64,000 bases of DNA from CBFFRJ01 sp963530515 (GTDB lineage: Bacteria > Pseudomonadota > Gammaproteobacteria > Enterobacterales > Enterobacteriaceae). A program made the translations under genes and the position numbers. The notes under the pieces are model-generated. The model was not told the origin of the DNA. It made no database searches and saw nothing but the letters and a program-made list of their open reading frames with translations. The stretch is from contig CAUSEC010000003.1 in assembly GCA_963530515.1 (NCBI GenBank), positions 1 through 64,000 on the forward strand. Direction: 5' to 3'. Below are positions 42,624 through 50,989 of the stretch, piece after piece; positions within the stretch are counted from its first letter, which is position 1; each line of letters starts with the position of its first letter.

Positions 42624-43579
42624 AGCTGCCCGGGCGTGAACTGCAAGGCAGGCTCCACGTCCACCGCAAGCCAGGTGGGGCCGTCCAGGTCGGCAAAACG
42701 GACGTTGCCCGCCAGGGGTAATGCAGCGCCTATCGCCCGTGACGTGCAAATCATGCAGCCCAGCATCAGGCCAAATCCGAGGGCACTGGCCTCATCTGCC
42801 AGCGCCAGCGCTTCCGTCAGCCCCCCGGTTTTATCCAGTTTGATGTTAACCATGTCGTAGCGCCCAACCAGAGCCGGTAAATCCGCCCGGGTATGGCAGC
42901 TTTCATCGGCACAAATCGGCAAGGGGTGGATAAAATTCGTCAGGGCATCGTCTTCACCTGCAGGTAACGGCTGTTCGAGCATCGCAACCCCCAGATCCGC
43001 CAGTAACTGGCAACGTGCCGCCAGCCCTTCGCTATGCCAGGCTTCGTTGGCATCCACAATCAGGGTCGCATCGGGTGCGGCAGCACGAATCGCGACCATC
43101 CGTTCGCTGATGAGATGGTCATCCAGTTTCACTTTCAGGAGTTGTGCGCCGTTTTCCACCAGCGCCGCAGCGCTGGCGGCCATTTGCTCCGGCGTGCCAA
43201 TCACTACGGTTTGCGCGGTAGTGACCACCGACGGCAGCACCACGCCGGTATAGTCGGTCAGGGTTTTGTTGAGGCGACGGGCTTCGAGATCCCAGAGGGC
43301 ACAATCCACGGCATTGCGTGCGGCCCCAGCGGGCAACAGCGTTTGTAACGCATGGCGATCCAGGCGATTTTCCAGTTGGGCGATGTGAGCCATGATTTGG
43401 GCAATCACCGATGCTTCACTTTCACCGTAGCGCAGATAGGGCGTACACTCGCCGACTGCCTTAACGCCATCCTCTTCCAGTTCCACCACCACGACCCGCG
43501 CTTCGTTGCGGCTGCCGCGTGAAATCACGAACGGCGTGTGTAGCGGCCAGGTTTCTTCGTACACCTTCACACTTCTCAT
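42605..43579 (-). CDS. ycjG: L-Ala-D/L-Glu epimerase
   Basis: Enolase-superfamily enzyme of 324 residues that epimerises L-Ala-D-Glu to L-Ala-L-Glu, so the murein dipeptide can be broken down. Catalytic and metal residues appear in LLKVKLDD (KxK), IVDANEAW, MLEQPLP and CADESCHT, then VNIKLDKTGG. GAGGAG lies upstream of the ATG. With mppA and mpaA it completes the import-cleavage-epimerisation route. Confidence 0.95.
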   Translation of the reverse strand: MRSVKVYEETWPLHTPFVISRGSRNEARVVVVELEEDGVKAVGECTPYLRYGESEASVIAQIMAHIAQLENRLDRHALQTLLPAGAARNAVDCALWDLEARRLNKTLTDYTGVVLPSVVTTAQTVVIGTPEQMAASAAALVENGAQLLKVKLDDHLISERMVAIRAAAPDATLIVDANEAWHSEGLAARCQLLADLGVAMLEQPLPAGEDDALTNFIHPLPICADESCHTRADLPALVGRYDMVNIKLDKTGGLTEALALADEASALGFGLMLGCMICTSRAIGAALPLAGNVRFADLDGPTWLAVDVEPALQFTPGQLHLSTS

Positions 43580-43696
43580 CCCTTGCTCCTCTGGCGTTAT
43601 CCTTACGAGTATAGTGTCGAAATTAGGTTTGCCGTGCTCGACGCTTTCGGCATAAACTAGCGCCGAAGTTAACTATATGTAAACAGGAAGATATAT

Positions 43697-44203
43697 ATGT
43701 CACAACTTGTCCATTTCCAGGGTAATCCCGTTTCCGTTGCCGGTCAGATCCCAGCACAGGGCAGCAAAGCCGCTGCATTTTCTCTTGTTGCCAAAGATCT
43801 GTCTGACGTGGCCTTAAGCCAGTTTGCAGGCAAGCGTAAAGTACTGAATATTTTCCCGAGCATTGATACCGGCGTTTGCGCGGCATCCGTACGCAAGTTC
43901 AACGAACTGGCGACTGAAATCAACGATACCGTGGTGCTGTGCATCTCTGCAGACCTGCCGTTCGCCCAGTCTCGCTTCTGCGGCGCAGAAGGCCTGAGCA
44001 ACGTGATTACACTGTCTACCCTGCGTAACCCGGAATTCCTGAAAGACTACGGCGTGGGTATTGCGGAAGGCGCACTGAAAGGCCTCGCAGCACGTGCAGT
44101 GGTGGTGATTGATGAGAATGACAACGTGATTTTCAGCCAGCTGGTCAACGAAATCACCAATGAGCCGGACTATGCATCCGCGCTGGAAGTACTGAAAGGT
44201 TAA
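43697..44203 (+). CDS. tpx: Thiol peroxidase Tpx
   Basis: Atypical 2-Cys peroxiredoxin of 168 residues, reducing alkyl hydroperoxides with thioredoxin as donor (periplasmic in early reports, now considered mainly cytosolic). The peroxidatic cysteine lies in PSIDTGVCAASV (about residue 61) and the resolving cysteine in SRFCGAEG (about 95). AGGAAG precedes the ATG. It is divergent from ycjG and convergent with tyrR, as in E. coli. Confidence 0.97.
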   Translation: MSQLVHFQGNPVSVAGQIPAQGSKAAAFSLVAKDLSDVALSQFAGKRKVLNIFPSIDTGVCAASVRKFNELATEINDTVVLCISADLPFAQSRFCGAEGLSNVITLSTLRNPEFLKDYGVGIAEGALKGLAARAVVVIDENDNVIFSQLVNEITNEPDYASALEVLKG

Positions 44204-44216
44204 TCCCTCTCAAGGT

Positions 44217-44239
44217 GCCCGGTAAGTGTCTTACCGGGC
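44217..44239. terminator. Hairpin between tpx and tyrR
   Basis: GCCCGGTAAG, TGT, CTTACCGGGC: a perfect 10-bp stem between the two convergent stops. There is no clear U-tract on either strand, so termination is likely but not certain. Confidence 0.65.
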
Positions 44240-44255
44240 CGCCTCTCTGCCTCGT

Positions 44256-45797
44256 TTACTCGTCGCCCTTCTTCTGACTTAACCCGTACTCACGCAGCTT
44301 ATTGGCTATCGCCGTATGCGAGACGCCCAGGCGTTTTGCCAGCTTACGTGTGCTCGGGAAACTGCTGTAGAGCTGAATCAACACGGAGCGTTCGAAACGG
44401 CTGGTGATTTCATCCAGCGAGCCTTCCATCGCGTCTTCGCCCACCGCCAGGGTCGCGGCATCGTAATCCGGCAAAATGATGTCCTGCGCGCGCAGCTCAT
44501 ACCCGTCCAGCTGAGTCAGGGCACGATAGACCGCATTTTTGAGCTGGCGGACGTTGCCCGGCCAGTTGTAGCGGCTCAGCACCTGATTGAGATCGTGAGC
44601 GAGTTTCGGACGCGGAACACCCTGCTCGTCGGCAAAACGGGCCACAAACAGCTCGGTCAGCGGCATGATGTCCTGCGGACGATCGCGCAGTGGCGGTAAA
44701 TTGAGAGTCAGTACGTTAAGACGATAATAGAGGTCTTCACGGAACATCCCCTTTTGGACCAGATCGACCAGGTTGCGCTGGGTGGCACAAATCACGCGTA
44801 CGTCCACATGCACTTCATGATCTTCACCGACACGACGGAACGTCCCGTCGTTGAGGAAGCGCAGCAGTTTGACCTGCATGCGCGGCGACATTTCACCAAT
44901 CTCATCCAGTAAGACTGAGCCGCCGTTTGCCTGCTCGAAGAAGCCCTTTTTCCCTTCCGGTGCGTGGCCAAACAGCTCGCTTTCCACAGCATCTTCCGGG
45001 ATAGACGCACAGTTCAGCGCCAGATAAGGTTTTGCCGCGCGCGGACTGGCAAGATGACAGGCGTGGGCCAGCAAATCCTTGCCCGTACCGGTATCACCTA
45101 CAATCAGCAGCGGTGCCGTTAAATTGGCCAGTTTACGCGCCTGCTCCAGTACCTGTTTCATCTTTGGACTGGCCGCCACAATCTGACTAAAAGCACTCAA
45201 ATCCTGCTGGGAGAGATTTTGTAACTGACGCCCCATCCGCGCCGTGGAACGCAGCATCACGACCGCGCCCGTAAGAACCGATTCGCCGGTTTCCCCTTCC
45301 AGATGCACGGGGGTCATTTCCATGAGGAAATTCTGGCCGTTAATCGCCACATGTTCGCTCTGGGAGATGTGCGGGTTACTTTCAAGCCAGCGGGAGAAGT
45401 TAAAACCGGAAATCAGCTGCGACGCGTTGAAGTTACGCAGTTTGTCCTGATCCTGGCTAAACAGCTGGCAACTGGCCGGGTTTGCCAGCTCAATTTTACT
45501 TTTCATGTCCAGGGACAGTACCGGCTCCGGCAACGCTTCCAGCACCGCACTCATGGCGCGATGCTCGCGTTCGGACGGCATCCACAACACGGTACGCACA
45601 TCCGTCACGCCAGGGATACGGCGTATTTCAGCCATCAGGCTGCTGAATGAATCAAATGCCAGCGCGGCAAAATTCAGGTAGATCCGTCCGATGGGATCGA
45701 TCTCGATGCCACGTAAGTCGATACCGCGCAACACCAGTAAATCCAACAGTTCGCGAGTCAGACCCAGTCGGTCTTCACAAAATACTTCAAGACGCAT
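44256..45797 (-). CDS. tyrR: Aromatic amino acid regulator TyrR
   Basis: A 513-residue regulator of aromatic amino acid synthesis and transport, repressor or activator depending on tyrosine, phenylalanine or tryptophan. An N-terminal ACT domain (about 1-75) and PAS domain (about 80-190) precede a sigma-54-type AAA+ ATPase domain with GDTGTGKD (Walker A) and LLDEIGEMSPR (Walker B). The C-terminal helix-turn-helix is KLAKRLGVSHTAIANKLREY. The GAFTGA loop is replaced by HAPEGK, which fits TyrR acting on sigma-70 promoters. Confidence 0.97.
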   Translation of the reverse strand: MRLEVFCEDRLGLTRELLDLLVLRGIDLRGIEIDPIGRIYLNFAALAFDSFSSLMAEIRRIPGVTDVRTVLWMPSEREHRAMSAVLEALPEPVLSLDMKSKIELANPASCQLFSQDQDKLRNFNASQLISGFNFSRWLESNPHISQSEHVAINGQNFLMEMTPVHLEGETGESVLTGAVVMLRSTARMGRQLQNLSQQDLSAFSQIVAASPKMKQVLEQARKLANLTAPLLIVGDTGTGKDLLAHACHLASPRAAKPYLALNCASIPEDAVESELFGHAPEGKKGFFEQANGGSVLLDEIGEMSPRMQVKLLRFLNDGTFRRVGEDHEVHVDVRVICATQRNLVDLVQKGMFREDLYYRLNVLTLNLPPLRDRPQDIMPLTELFVARFADEQGVPRPKLAHDLNQVLSRYNWPGNVRQLKNAVYRALTQLDGYELRAQDIILPDYDAATLAVGEDAMEGSLDEITSRFERSVLIQLYSSFPSTRKLAKRLGVSHTAIANKLREYGLSQKKGDE

Positions 45798-45867
45798 GGA
45801 AACATCACCCTACATTATCGACTAATGCCGCGATGATATGTCAGTTCGGGCCTGGCAGGAAGATATC

Positions 45868-45885
45868 TGTCAACAATTATTGACA
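45868..45885. promoter_or_regulatory. TyrR box upstream of tyrR
   Basis: TGTCAA-N6-TTGACA resembles the TyrR box TGTAAA-N6-TTTACA with one symmetric change in each arm; the palindrome extends to 9-bp arms. It is about 70 bp before the tyrR start, as expected for autorepression. Confidence 0.72.
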
Positions 45886-45955
45886 GATTGCGGGAAAAAC
45901 GGGCGCTGTGCTGTAAAGTTAAGCGCGCAGGCCCGCTTGTTGGATCACTTCTCCT

Positions 45956-46315
45956 TCAACGCCCAATCAGACTTTCCAGAGAGATGCCAAATTGACTGTG
46001 TAAGCGTCTAATCATGGGTAACGTCAGATTGCGTTTCCGATTCAAAATTTCGTAAACGCGATTTGATTTACCAATAGCGAATTCAAGATCGCTTATGGTA
46101 AGCCCCTGCTGCTCCATCCTGAATTTAATAGCCTCGATGGGATCGGGTGGGTCAATGGGGAAGTGTTTCTTTTCGTACTCTTCGATGAGCAGACACATGA
46201 CCTCGAAATAATCCCCCTCAGGCGTATTCAGCTCAGGTTCGTTGTCGAACATGGGTGCGATGGCGTTCAATGCATCCTGATAATCTTGCTCTGTTTTAAG
46301 CAGCTTAATCTGCAT
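45956..46315 (-). CDS. HigA-family antitoxin
   Basis: A 119-residue protein. Residues about 60-119 form a HTH-XRE domain (EQQGLTISDLEFAIGKSNRV, NLTLPMIRRLH), and the N-terminal part would hold the toxin-binding region. It lies four bases after the toxin gene, in the higBA order (toxin first). Such antitoxins neutralise HigB by direct binding and repress the operon with it. Confidence 0.88.
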   Translation of the reverse strand: MQIKLLKTEQDYQDALNAIAPMFDNEPELNTPEGDYFEVMCLLIEEYEKKHFPIDPPDPIEAIKFRMEQQGLTISDLEFAIGKSNRVYEILNRKRNLTLPMIRRLHSQFGISLESLIGR

Positions 46316-46319
46316 GTGG

Positions 46320-46622
46320 TCAACCTCGCTCTACTGTCTCTGCATCAACCGCATCATATTCTTTATGCGTGCCGATAAATTTTACAAATACCCACCCGCG
46401 CAGGTAAGCAATTGCGACGATGAGCCGGTAATCATTACCCTTAATATTAAAAACAACGCGTCGGTTTTTGAGAATACTTGCATTCCTGAACTGCGCTTTA
46501 ATGTCGCCCGGTGTTTTCCAGTCTGCCCGGATAACTTCATCATGCCAGGCTTTAAGCGGCTGTTCAGCCTGAGGAAATTTTTCCCAGTAATCCTTCAAGG
46601 TCTTAACAGAAATGATCTTCAT
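46320..46622 (-). CDS. HigB-family mRNA interferase toxin
   Basis: A 100-residue RelE/HigB-like ribosome-associated endoribonuclease. The family segment GNDYRLIVAIAYLRGWVFVKFIGTHKEYDAVDA carries the basic and aromatic residues of the active site (split here between residues about 62 and 94). AGGAT precedes the ATG by eight bases. First gene of the higBA pair; two palindromic operators stand upstream. Confidence 0.88.
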   Translation of the reverse strand: MKIISVKTLKDYWEKFPQAEQPLKAWHDEVIRADWKTPGDIKAQFRNASILKNRRVVFNIKGNDYRLIVAIAYLRGWVFVKFIGTHKEYDAVDAETVERG

Positions 46623-46635
46623 TTTATCATCCTGG

Positions 46636-46676
46636 TCCCATCCTGGGACTCTGGCAAATCATATCCCAAACTGGGA
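46636..46676. promoter_or_regulatory. Paired higBA operators
   Basis: Two copies of TCCCA-N3-TGGGA (46636-46648 and 46664-46676), centres 28 bp apart, the nearer one 14 bp before the toxin ATG. They are the expected target of the HigA HTH domain. Confidence 0.8.
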
Positions 46677-46715
46677 CTCATGTAACCTGCTAATCTTCCC
46701 TTTTCAAACTTCACT

Positions 46716-47765
46716 TTATGCAGATTTATTTTTCAACAACGTCTCTTTAACCTGCACAATCAGCTCGCGGCGGAAATCACCGAGCCGGGGTTTATCGTCA
46801 TCCATCCAGGGTAGCGGTCGGCAAAGCTCCATCGCTTTGATACCCAGACGGGCGGTCAGCAGTCCGGCACCAATCCCCTGTGCGGCGCGGGCAGACAAGC
46901 GGGCAGCAAGATCCTGGGACATCCAGTCCATACCCACTTCACGAACCATTTCACTGGCACCCGCAAACGCGATATTGAGCAGCACAAGACGGAACAAACG
47001 CAGGCGACTGTAGTAGCCCAGCTCAATACCGTAAAGCGCGGCAATGCGGTTAATCAGGCGCAGGTTACGCCAGGCAATAAACGCCATGTCCACCAGCGCC
47101 AGTGGGCTGACCGCAATCATCAGCGTAGATTCTGCCGCAGAACGGCTGATTTCGCGCCGTGCCTGGCTGTCCAGCACCGGCTGGACGATTTGGGCGTACA
47201 GCGAGACCACTTCACGATCGTTCTGGGTTTCATGAATGGCGGCATACCAGCGCTGCAATGCAGGGTGAGCATGATCGATACCCGCCTGATGGGCCAGATG
47301 TTCGCAAAACGCCCGTCCTTTGCCGGTACCATGGCTATGGAGTAAGTCTCGTGCTTCATCACGGGCCTGCGCGCGCTGGCGCAAACGCCATAAACGTCGC
47401 CACTCTGTCGCGACAGAGCCCACGCCAGCACCAATAATCAACGCCCCGGCCGCACATCCGCCCATCGCCACCCAGTCCTGGGTTTGCCAGGCGTTCATCG
47501 CCCACTGCACACCCTGCCCCACCACGCTTGCGCCAAACAGGGCCATCCCGGCCAGCACCATCTTGCGCCACAGGCTGCGTTTGGGTCGCAGGGCCGCGTC
47601 CACCACGGCCTCGACCTGCCCGTCATCACGCAGCTCGTCGAGCGCGACGGGCGCGAAGTTGTCGGCCTGCTCGGTACTGAAGGTTTGCGCGGCCTTAAAA
47701 CGGGCTTCGCTTTCCGCTTCCAGCGGCCCGGTAAAATCAATGCGCGGTTTGAGCGGTTCGGTCAT
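46716..47765 (-). CDS. ycjF: DUF697/UPF0283 inner-membrane protein YcjF
   Basis: A 349-residue inner-membrane protein. Hydrophobic helices lie near residues 65-85 and 95-115, with further ones in the C-terminal DUF697 domain. Unknown function. Its start overlaps the ycjX stop (ATGA), so they are coupled; in E. coli the two belong to the phage-shock/sigma-54 neighbourhood. Sequence follows E. coli YcjF. Confidence 0.92.
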   Translation of the reverse strand: MTEPLKPRIDFTGPLEAESEARFKAAQTFSTEQADNFAPVALDELRDDGQVEAVVDAALRPKRSLWRKMVLAGMALFGASVVGQGVQWAMNAWQTQDWVAMGGCAAGALIIGAGVGSVATEWRRLWRLRQRAQARDEARDLLHSHGTGKGRAFCEHLAHQAGIDHAHPALQRWYAAIHETQNDREVVSLYAQIVQPVLDSQARREISRSAAESTLMIAVSPLALVDMAFIAWRNLRLINRIAALYGIELGYYSRLRLFRLVLLNIAFAGASEMVREVGMDWMSQDLAARLSARAAQGIGAGLLTARLGIKAMELCRPLPWMDDDKPRLGDFRRELIVQVKETLLKNKSA

Positions 47766-49165
47766 CGCAATTTATCTCCCAATAAAAATTCCAGCGCGGC
47801 GTCCAGCCGGATATGCGGCAAGGGTTTATCCACGTCCAGCGCCTGCGGACGGAAGGATTCAAACTGGAAGCCCTGTTTATCCCAGAATGCCTGCCCCGGT
47901 AGCCTTGCGGGCACTTCGCCGGGGTAGAACGTCAGCGGTTCGCCATCAAGCAGGCGATGCCCCCGCAGGGCCGGGATCTTTTCACCGTTCACCTCAATCA
48001 AACCGCTCTGCGTGGCCTGAACAGAGGCAAGCCCCACGCAGTCCATGCTGATGCCTTCAAAGGCGGCATTTTGCCAGGCGTCCTGAATCAGTTGCTGGAG
48101 CAGCGACACCATGTTGCCATGCTGATCGACCGTCACATGGTCAGCCTTGGTGGCCGCAAACAGCAGTTTGTCGATAACGGGCGAAAAGAGGCGTCTGAAC
48201 AGCGTCCGCTGCCCGTAATGGAAGCTTTGCATCAGTTGAGTGAGGGCCAGGCGCATGTCATTGAAGGCCTGTGGCCCGCTGTTTAACGGTTGCAGGCAGT
48301 CCACCAGGACAATCTGGCGGTCAAAGCGCAGAAAGTGGTTTTTGTAAAAATCCTTCACCACGTGATCGCAGTAATAATTGAAGCGCTCGCGCAGCATGCC
48401 AGCATTGGTCTGCTTCCCGGCCTGTGCCAGTCGCGTTTCGCCGCTGCCGTCCACATCCGGCCAGGGGAAGAACTGCAACGCGGGCGCACCGGCCATATCT
48501 CCCGGCAGCACGAAACGCCCCGGCTGGATAAAGTGCAGCCCTTCGCGTTTGCACTGATGTAAATAATCAGTCCAGGCAGCGGCAATGTCCGCCAGCCGGT
48601 TTTCATCAGCCGGGGCAAGAGGATCGAGCCCATCGGTGAGCTTTCGCCACGTTGCCGACCATTCACCACGCTGGCCCTGCAGCAGACCGGTCATTTGTCT
48701 GGACCAGCTCAGGTAATCTTGTTCCAGCATCGGTAAATCCAGCAGCCATTCTCCCGGATAATCGACGATTTCCAGGTACAGTGTGGAAGTCTCTTTAAAG
48801 TGGCGAAGCAGCGAATCCTGCGAGCGGAAGCGCAGCGCAAGACGTATTTCACTCACCCCACGCGTCGGCGTGGGCCAGACGGGCGGCGTGCCGTACAGCT
48901 GTGCCAGCCCTTCATCGTAGGTAAAGCGCGGAATACCAAAATCCCGCTGCGGGACACGCTTGACGCCCAACAGACGCTCTTCACGCGCGGCACTCAGCAA
49001 GGGTAGCCGCGCCCCTGCATGTAAATTCAGTAACTGATTCACCATCGCCGTGATAAATGCGGTTTTTCCGCTGCGGCTCAGGCCCGTCACCGCCAGTCGC
49101 AAATGACGGTCCATGCCCCGGTTAACCAGCGCATTCAGTTCATTTTTCCAACGTTCAATCGCCAT
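47762..49165 (-). CDS. ycjX: P-loop NTPase YcjX
   Basis: A 467-residue DUF463 GTPase-like protein with Walker A GLSRSGKT (residues 27-34) and a possible Walker B VDYPGEW. The E. coli gene is co-induced with the phage-shock operon by PspF; the role is undefined. ATG at 49165 (MAIERWKNEL) keeps the family N-terminus. It follows pspD by 110 bp, so it may be read from the psp promoter. Confidence 0.93.
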   Translation of the reverse strand: MAIERWKNELNALVNRGMDRHLRLAVTGLSRSGKTAFITAMVNQLLNLHAGARLPLLSAAREERLLGVKRVPQRDFGIPRFTYDEGLAQLYGTPPVWPTPTRGVSEIRLALRFRSQDSLLRHFKETSTLYLEIVDYPGEWLLDLPMLEQDYLSWSRQMTGLLQGQRGEWSATWRKLTDGLDPLAPADENRLADIAAAWTDYLHQCKREGLHFIQPGRFVLPGDMAGAPALQFFPWPDVDGSGETRLAQAGKQTNAGMLRERFNYYCDHVVKDFYKNHFLRFDRQIVLVDCLQPLNSGPQAFNDMRLALTQLMQSFHYGQRTLFRRLFSPVIDKLLFAATKADHVTVDQHGNMVSLLQQLIQDAWQNAAFEGISMDCVGLASVQATQSGLIEVNGEKIPALRGHRLLDGEPLTFYPGEVPARLPGQAFWDKQGFQFESFRPQALDVDKPLPHIRLDAALEFLLGDKLR

Positions 49166-49275
49166 TCCGTGCCGCCATGAAAGGTGAAAATCCAGAGTCA
49201 GGATCAATAAGTAAGGGTTTTAACGGGACTAATCAAGGCGACGCGATGAAAGCGCCGCCGTGCGGAGTGTCTGAT

Positions 49276-49497
49276 TTAGGGTTTCATAAAGCGTTTTGAA
49301 ACTTTGTTGGCCGCTCGATTCAGTAAGGGTTCCAGAGCGAAGGCCAGCAGCATTTTTACCGGGCGACGGGCGACAGATTTTACCGCCCAGCCCGCCACAC
49401 CTGCCGGGCCAAAACGCAGCGCCGCCAGCAGGGCCAGTTTCCCGGCGATTTTCATCCCCGGTTTGATTTTTTGTGTTGCCTGTTGCCATTTCGCCAT
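49276..49497 (-). CDS. pspD: Phage-shock protein D
   Basis: A 73-residue peripheral inner-membrane protein; the segments KIAGKLALLAALRFGPAGVA and KSVARRPVKMLL are the PspD signature. Last of the psp genes here; pspE, which follows in E. coli, is not present. Role in the stress response is minor or unknown. Confidence 0.93.
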   Translation of the reverse strand: MAKWQQATQKIKPGMKIAGKLALLAALRFGPAGVAGWAVKSVARRPVKMLLAFALEPLLNRAANKVSKRFMKP

Positions 49498-49514
49498 GGT
49501 GATAAACCTCTTAA

Positions 49515-49874
49515 TTACAGCTGTCGAAAGCGGCTACGCAGTGAGAAGGTATCGGAGGTGACATAGCGCTCCATTTGACGTAAGCGTTGTTCACCCGCGC
49601 TCAACTCCGCATCCACCCTGTCCAGTAATTCACTGCTGGTGGGGATAATGTCGCCTTCATCAATATGATCCGGCATGGGATCCAGGACAAAGGTCATGAT
49701 GATGTATGCCACCAGAACCGGGAAAAAGAGCCCGAATAACATGGCCAGCACGGTTATCAGGCGAATGAGTTTGATCGGCACGTCCAGATAGTGCGCCACA
49801 CCGGCACAAACACCTTTCACCATGCCCTGCTGTGGGATGCGCCAAAGTTTTTTATTCAAATTTAAACCTGCCAT
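49515..49874 (-). CDS. pspC: Phage-shock protein C
   Basis: A 119-residue bitopic inner-membrane protein. A PspC domain (about residues 8-68) contains WRIPQQGMVKGVCAGVAHYL and one or two helices around 40-65. With PspB it senses inner-membrane stress and draws PspA away from PspF. Its ATG abuts the pspB stop. Confidence 0.95.
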   Translation of the reverse strand: MAGLNLNKKLWRIPQQGMVKGVCAGVAHYLDVPIKLIRLITVLAMLFGLFFPVLVAYIIMTFVLDPMPDHIDEGDIIPTSSELLDRVDAELSAGEQRLRQMERYVTSDTFSLRSRFRQL

Positions 49875-50098
49875 CAGCGATCTCTCCAGTTGGGATGCTC
49901 CGCATCAAGAATATCTTCCAGCGCCTGAATGCGTTCGCGCATGCGTCGCGCATCATCGGTCAGTTGCGCCAGCCGCTGCTGCTCGCTTTGCGAAAGTTCG
50001 CCGTGAGCAGAACGGTTGTTGTAGTGCAGCCAGAGCCAGACCGGCAAAACAAACAGGACGAACAGCGTCAGGGGAATAGCCAGAAAAAGCGCGCTCAT
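49874..50098 (-). CDS. pspB: Phage-shock protein B
   Basis: A 74-residue inner-membrane protein with one N-terminal helix (about residues 3-23) and a cytoplasmic coiled coil (ELSQSEQQRLAQLTDDARRM). Partner of PspC in stress sensing. Lies between pspA and pspC. Confidence 0.95.
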   Translation of the reverse strand: MSALFLAIPLTLFVLFVLPVWLWLHYNNRSAHGELSQSEQQRLAQLTDDARRMRERIQALEDILDAEHPNWRDR

Positions 50099-50154
50099 GT
50101 GTACTCCTTACAGATGACAATGGGGCGGCATCTCCCGATGCCGCACAAATAACG

Positions 50155-50823
50155 TTACTGGTTATCCTGTTTCATTTTGGCTTTCAGTTGCGCCAGCTGT
50201 TCGCTGATTTCGTCGTCGGCTTTCAGTTCGGAAAACTGCTGATCCAGCGTTTTCTGTTTACCGAAACCGTGGCTTTCCGCTTCGGCTTCCATCTGATCAA
50301 TACGGCGCTCGAAGGATTCGAAACGCGCCATGGCTTCATCAATTTTGCCGCTGTCGAGCTGGCGACGTACGTCACGGGACGAACTCGCCGCCTGATGGCG
50401 CAGCGTCAACGCCTGCTGACGGGCACGGGTTTCGCTGAGTTTATTTTCCAGCTCGCCGATCTCTTTTTTCATGCGCGTCAGAGTTTCATCCACCAGCGTC
50501 ACTTCCTGCTCAAGCGTATTGATGATGTCGGTGACTTTCTGTTTTTCGATCAACGCCGCACGCGCAAGATCGTCTTTATCTTTACGCAGCGCCAGTTCGG
50601 CTTTTTCCTGCCACTCTTCCTGCTGCGCGTTCGCCTGCTCAATGCGGCGGGTCAGCTGTTTTTTCTCCGCCAGTGCGCGGGCGGAGGTGGAGCGGACTTC
50701 CACCAGCGTGTCTTCCATTTCCTGAATCATGAGACGCACCAGCTTCTGCGGGTCCTCTGCTCTTTCCAGCAGTGAGTTGATGTTAGCGTTCACGATGTCG
50801 GCAAAACGAGAAAAAATACCCAT
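50155..50823 (-). CDS. pspA: Phage-shock protein A
   Basis: A 222-residue PspA/IM30 (ESCRT-III-related) protein, almost entirely coiled coil. It binds the inner membrane to limit proton leakage and, when unstressed, inhibits PspF. The ATG at 50823 (MGIFSRFADIV) gives the amphipathic N-terminal helix; an upstream frame extension has no support. Transcribed from a sigma-54 promoter. Confidence 0.97.
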   Translation of the reverse strand: MGIFSRFADIVNANINSLLERAEDPQKLVRLMIQEMEDTLVEVRSTSARALAEKKQLTRRIEQANAQQEEWQEKAELALRKDKDDLARAALIEKQKVTDIINTLEQEVTLVDETLTRMKKEIGELENKLSETRARQQALTLRHQAASSSRDVRRQLDSGKIDEAMARFESFERRIDQMEAEAESHGFGKQKTLDQQFSELKADDEISEQLAQLKAKMKQDNQ

Positions 50824-50875
50824 AATCGGTTCCTCTTGATTTCTGTAATCGGGCACTGCCCTGCTGTTTGACTAT

Positions 50876-50891
50876 TACAATCTTCGTGCCA
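50876..50891 (-). promoter_or_regulatory. Sigma-54 promoter of pspABCD
   Basis: On the minus strand TGGCACG-AAGA-TTGTA, matching the -24/-12 consensus TGGCACG-N4-TTGCW with one change. It is about 55 bp before pspA. The AT-rich stretch to 50950 should hold PspF and IHF sites. Confidence 0.9.
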
Positions 50892-50989
50892 ACTTTTAAC
50901 TCATTGATTTAATTCGATACTCCGAATTTTACCGTTTCGATTTTTTAGACTACAGTGGTGAATAACGCTAACAAGTAGTGAAATTCATC

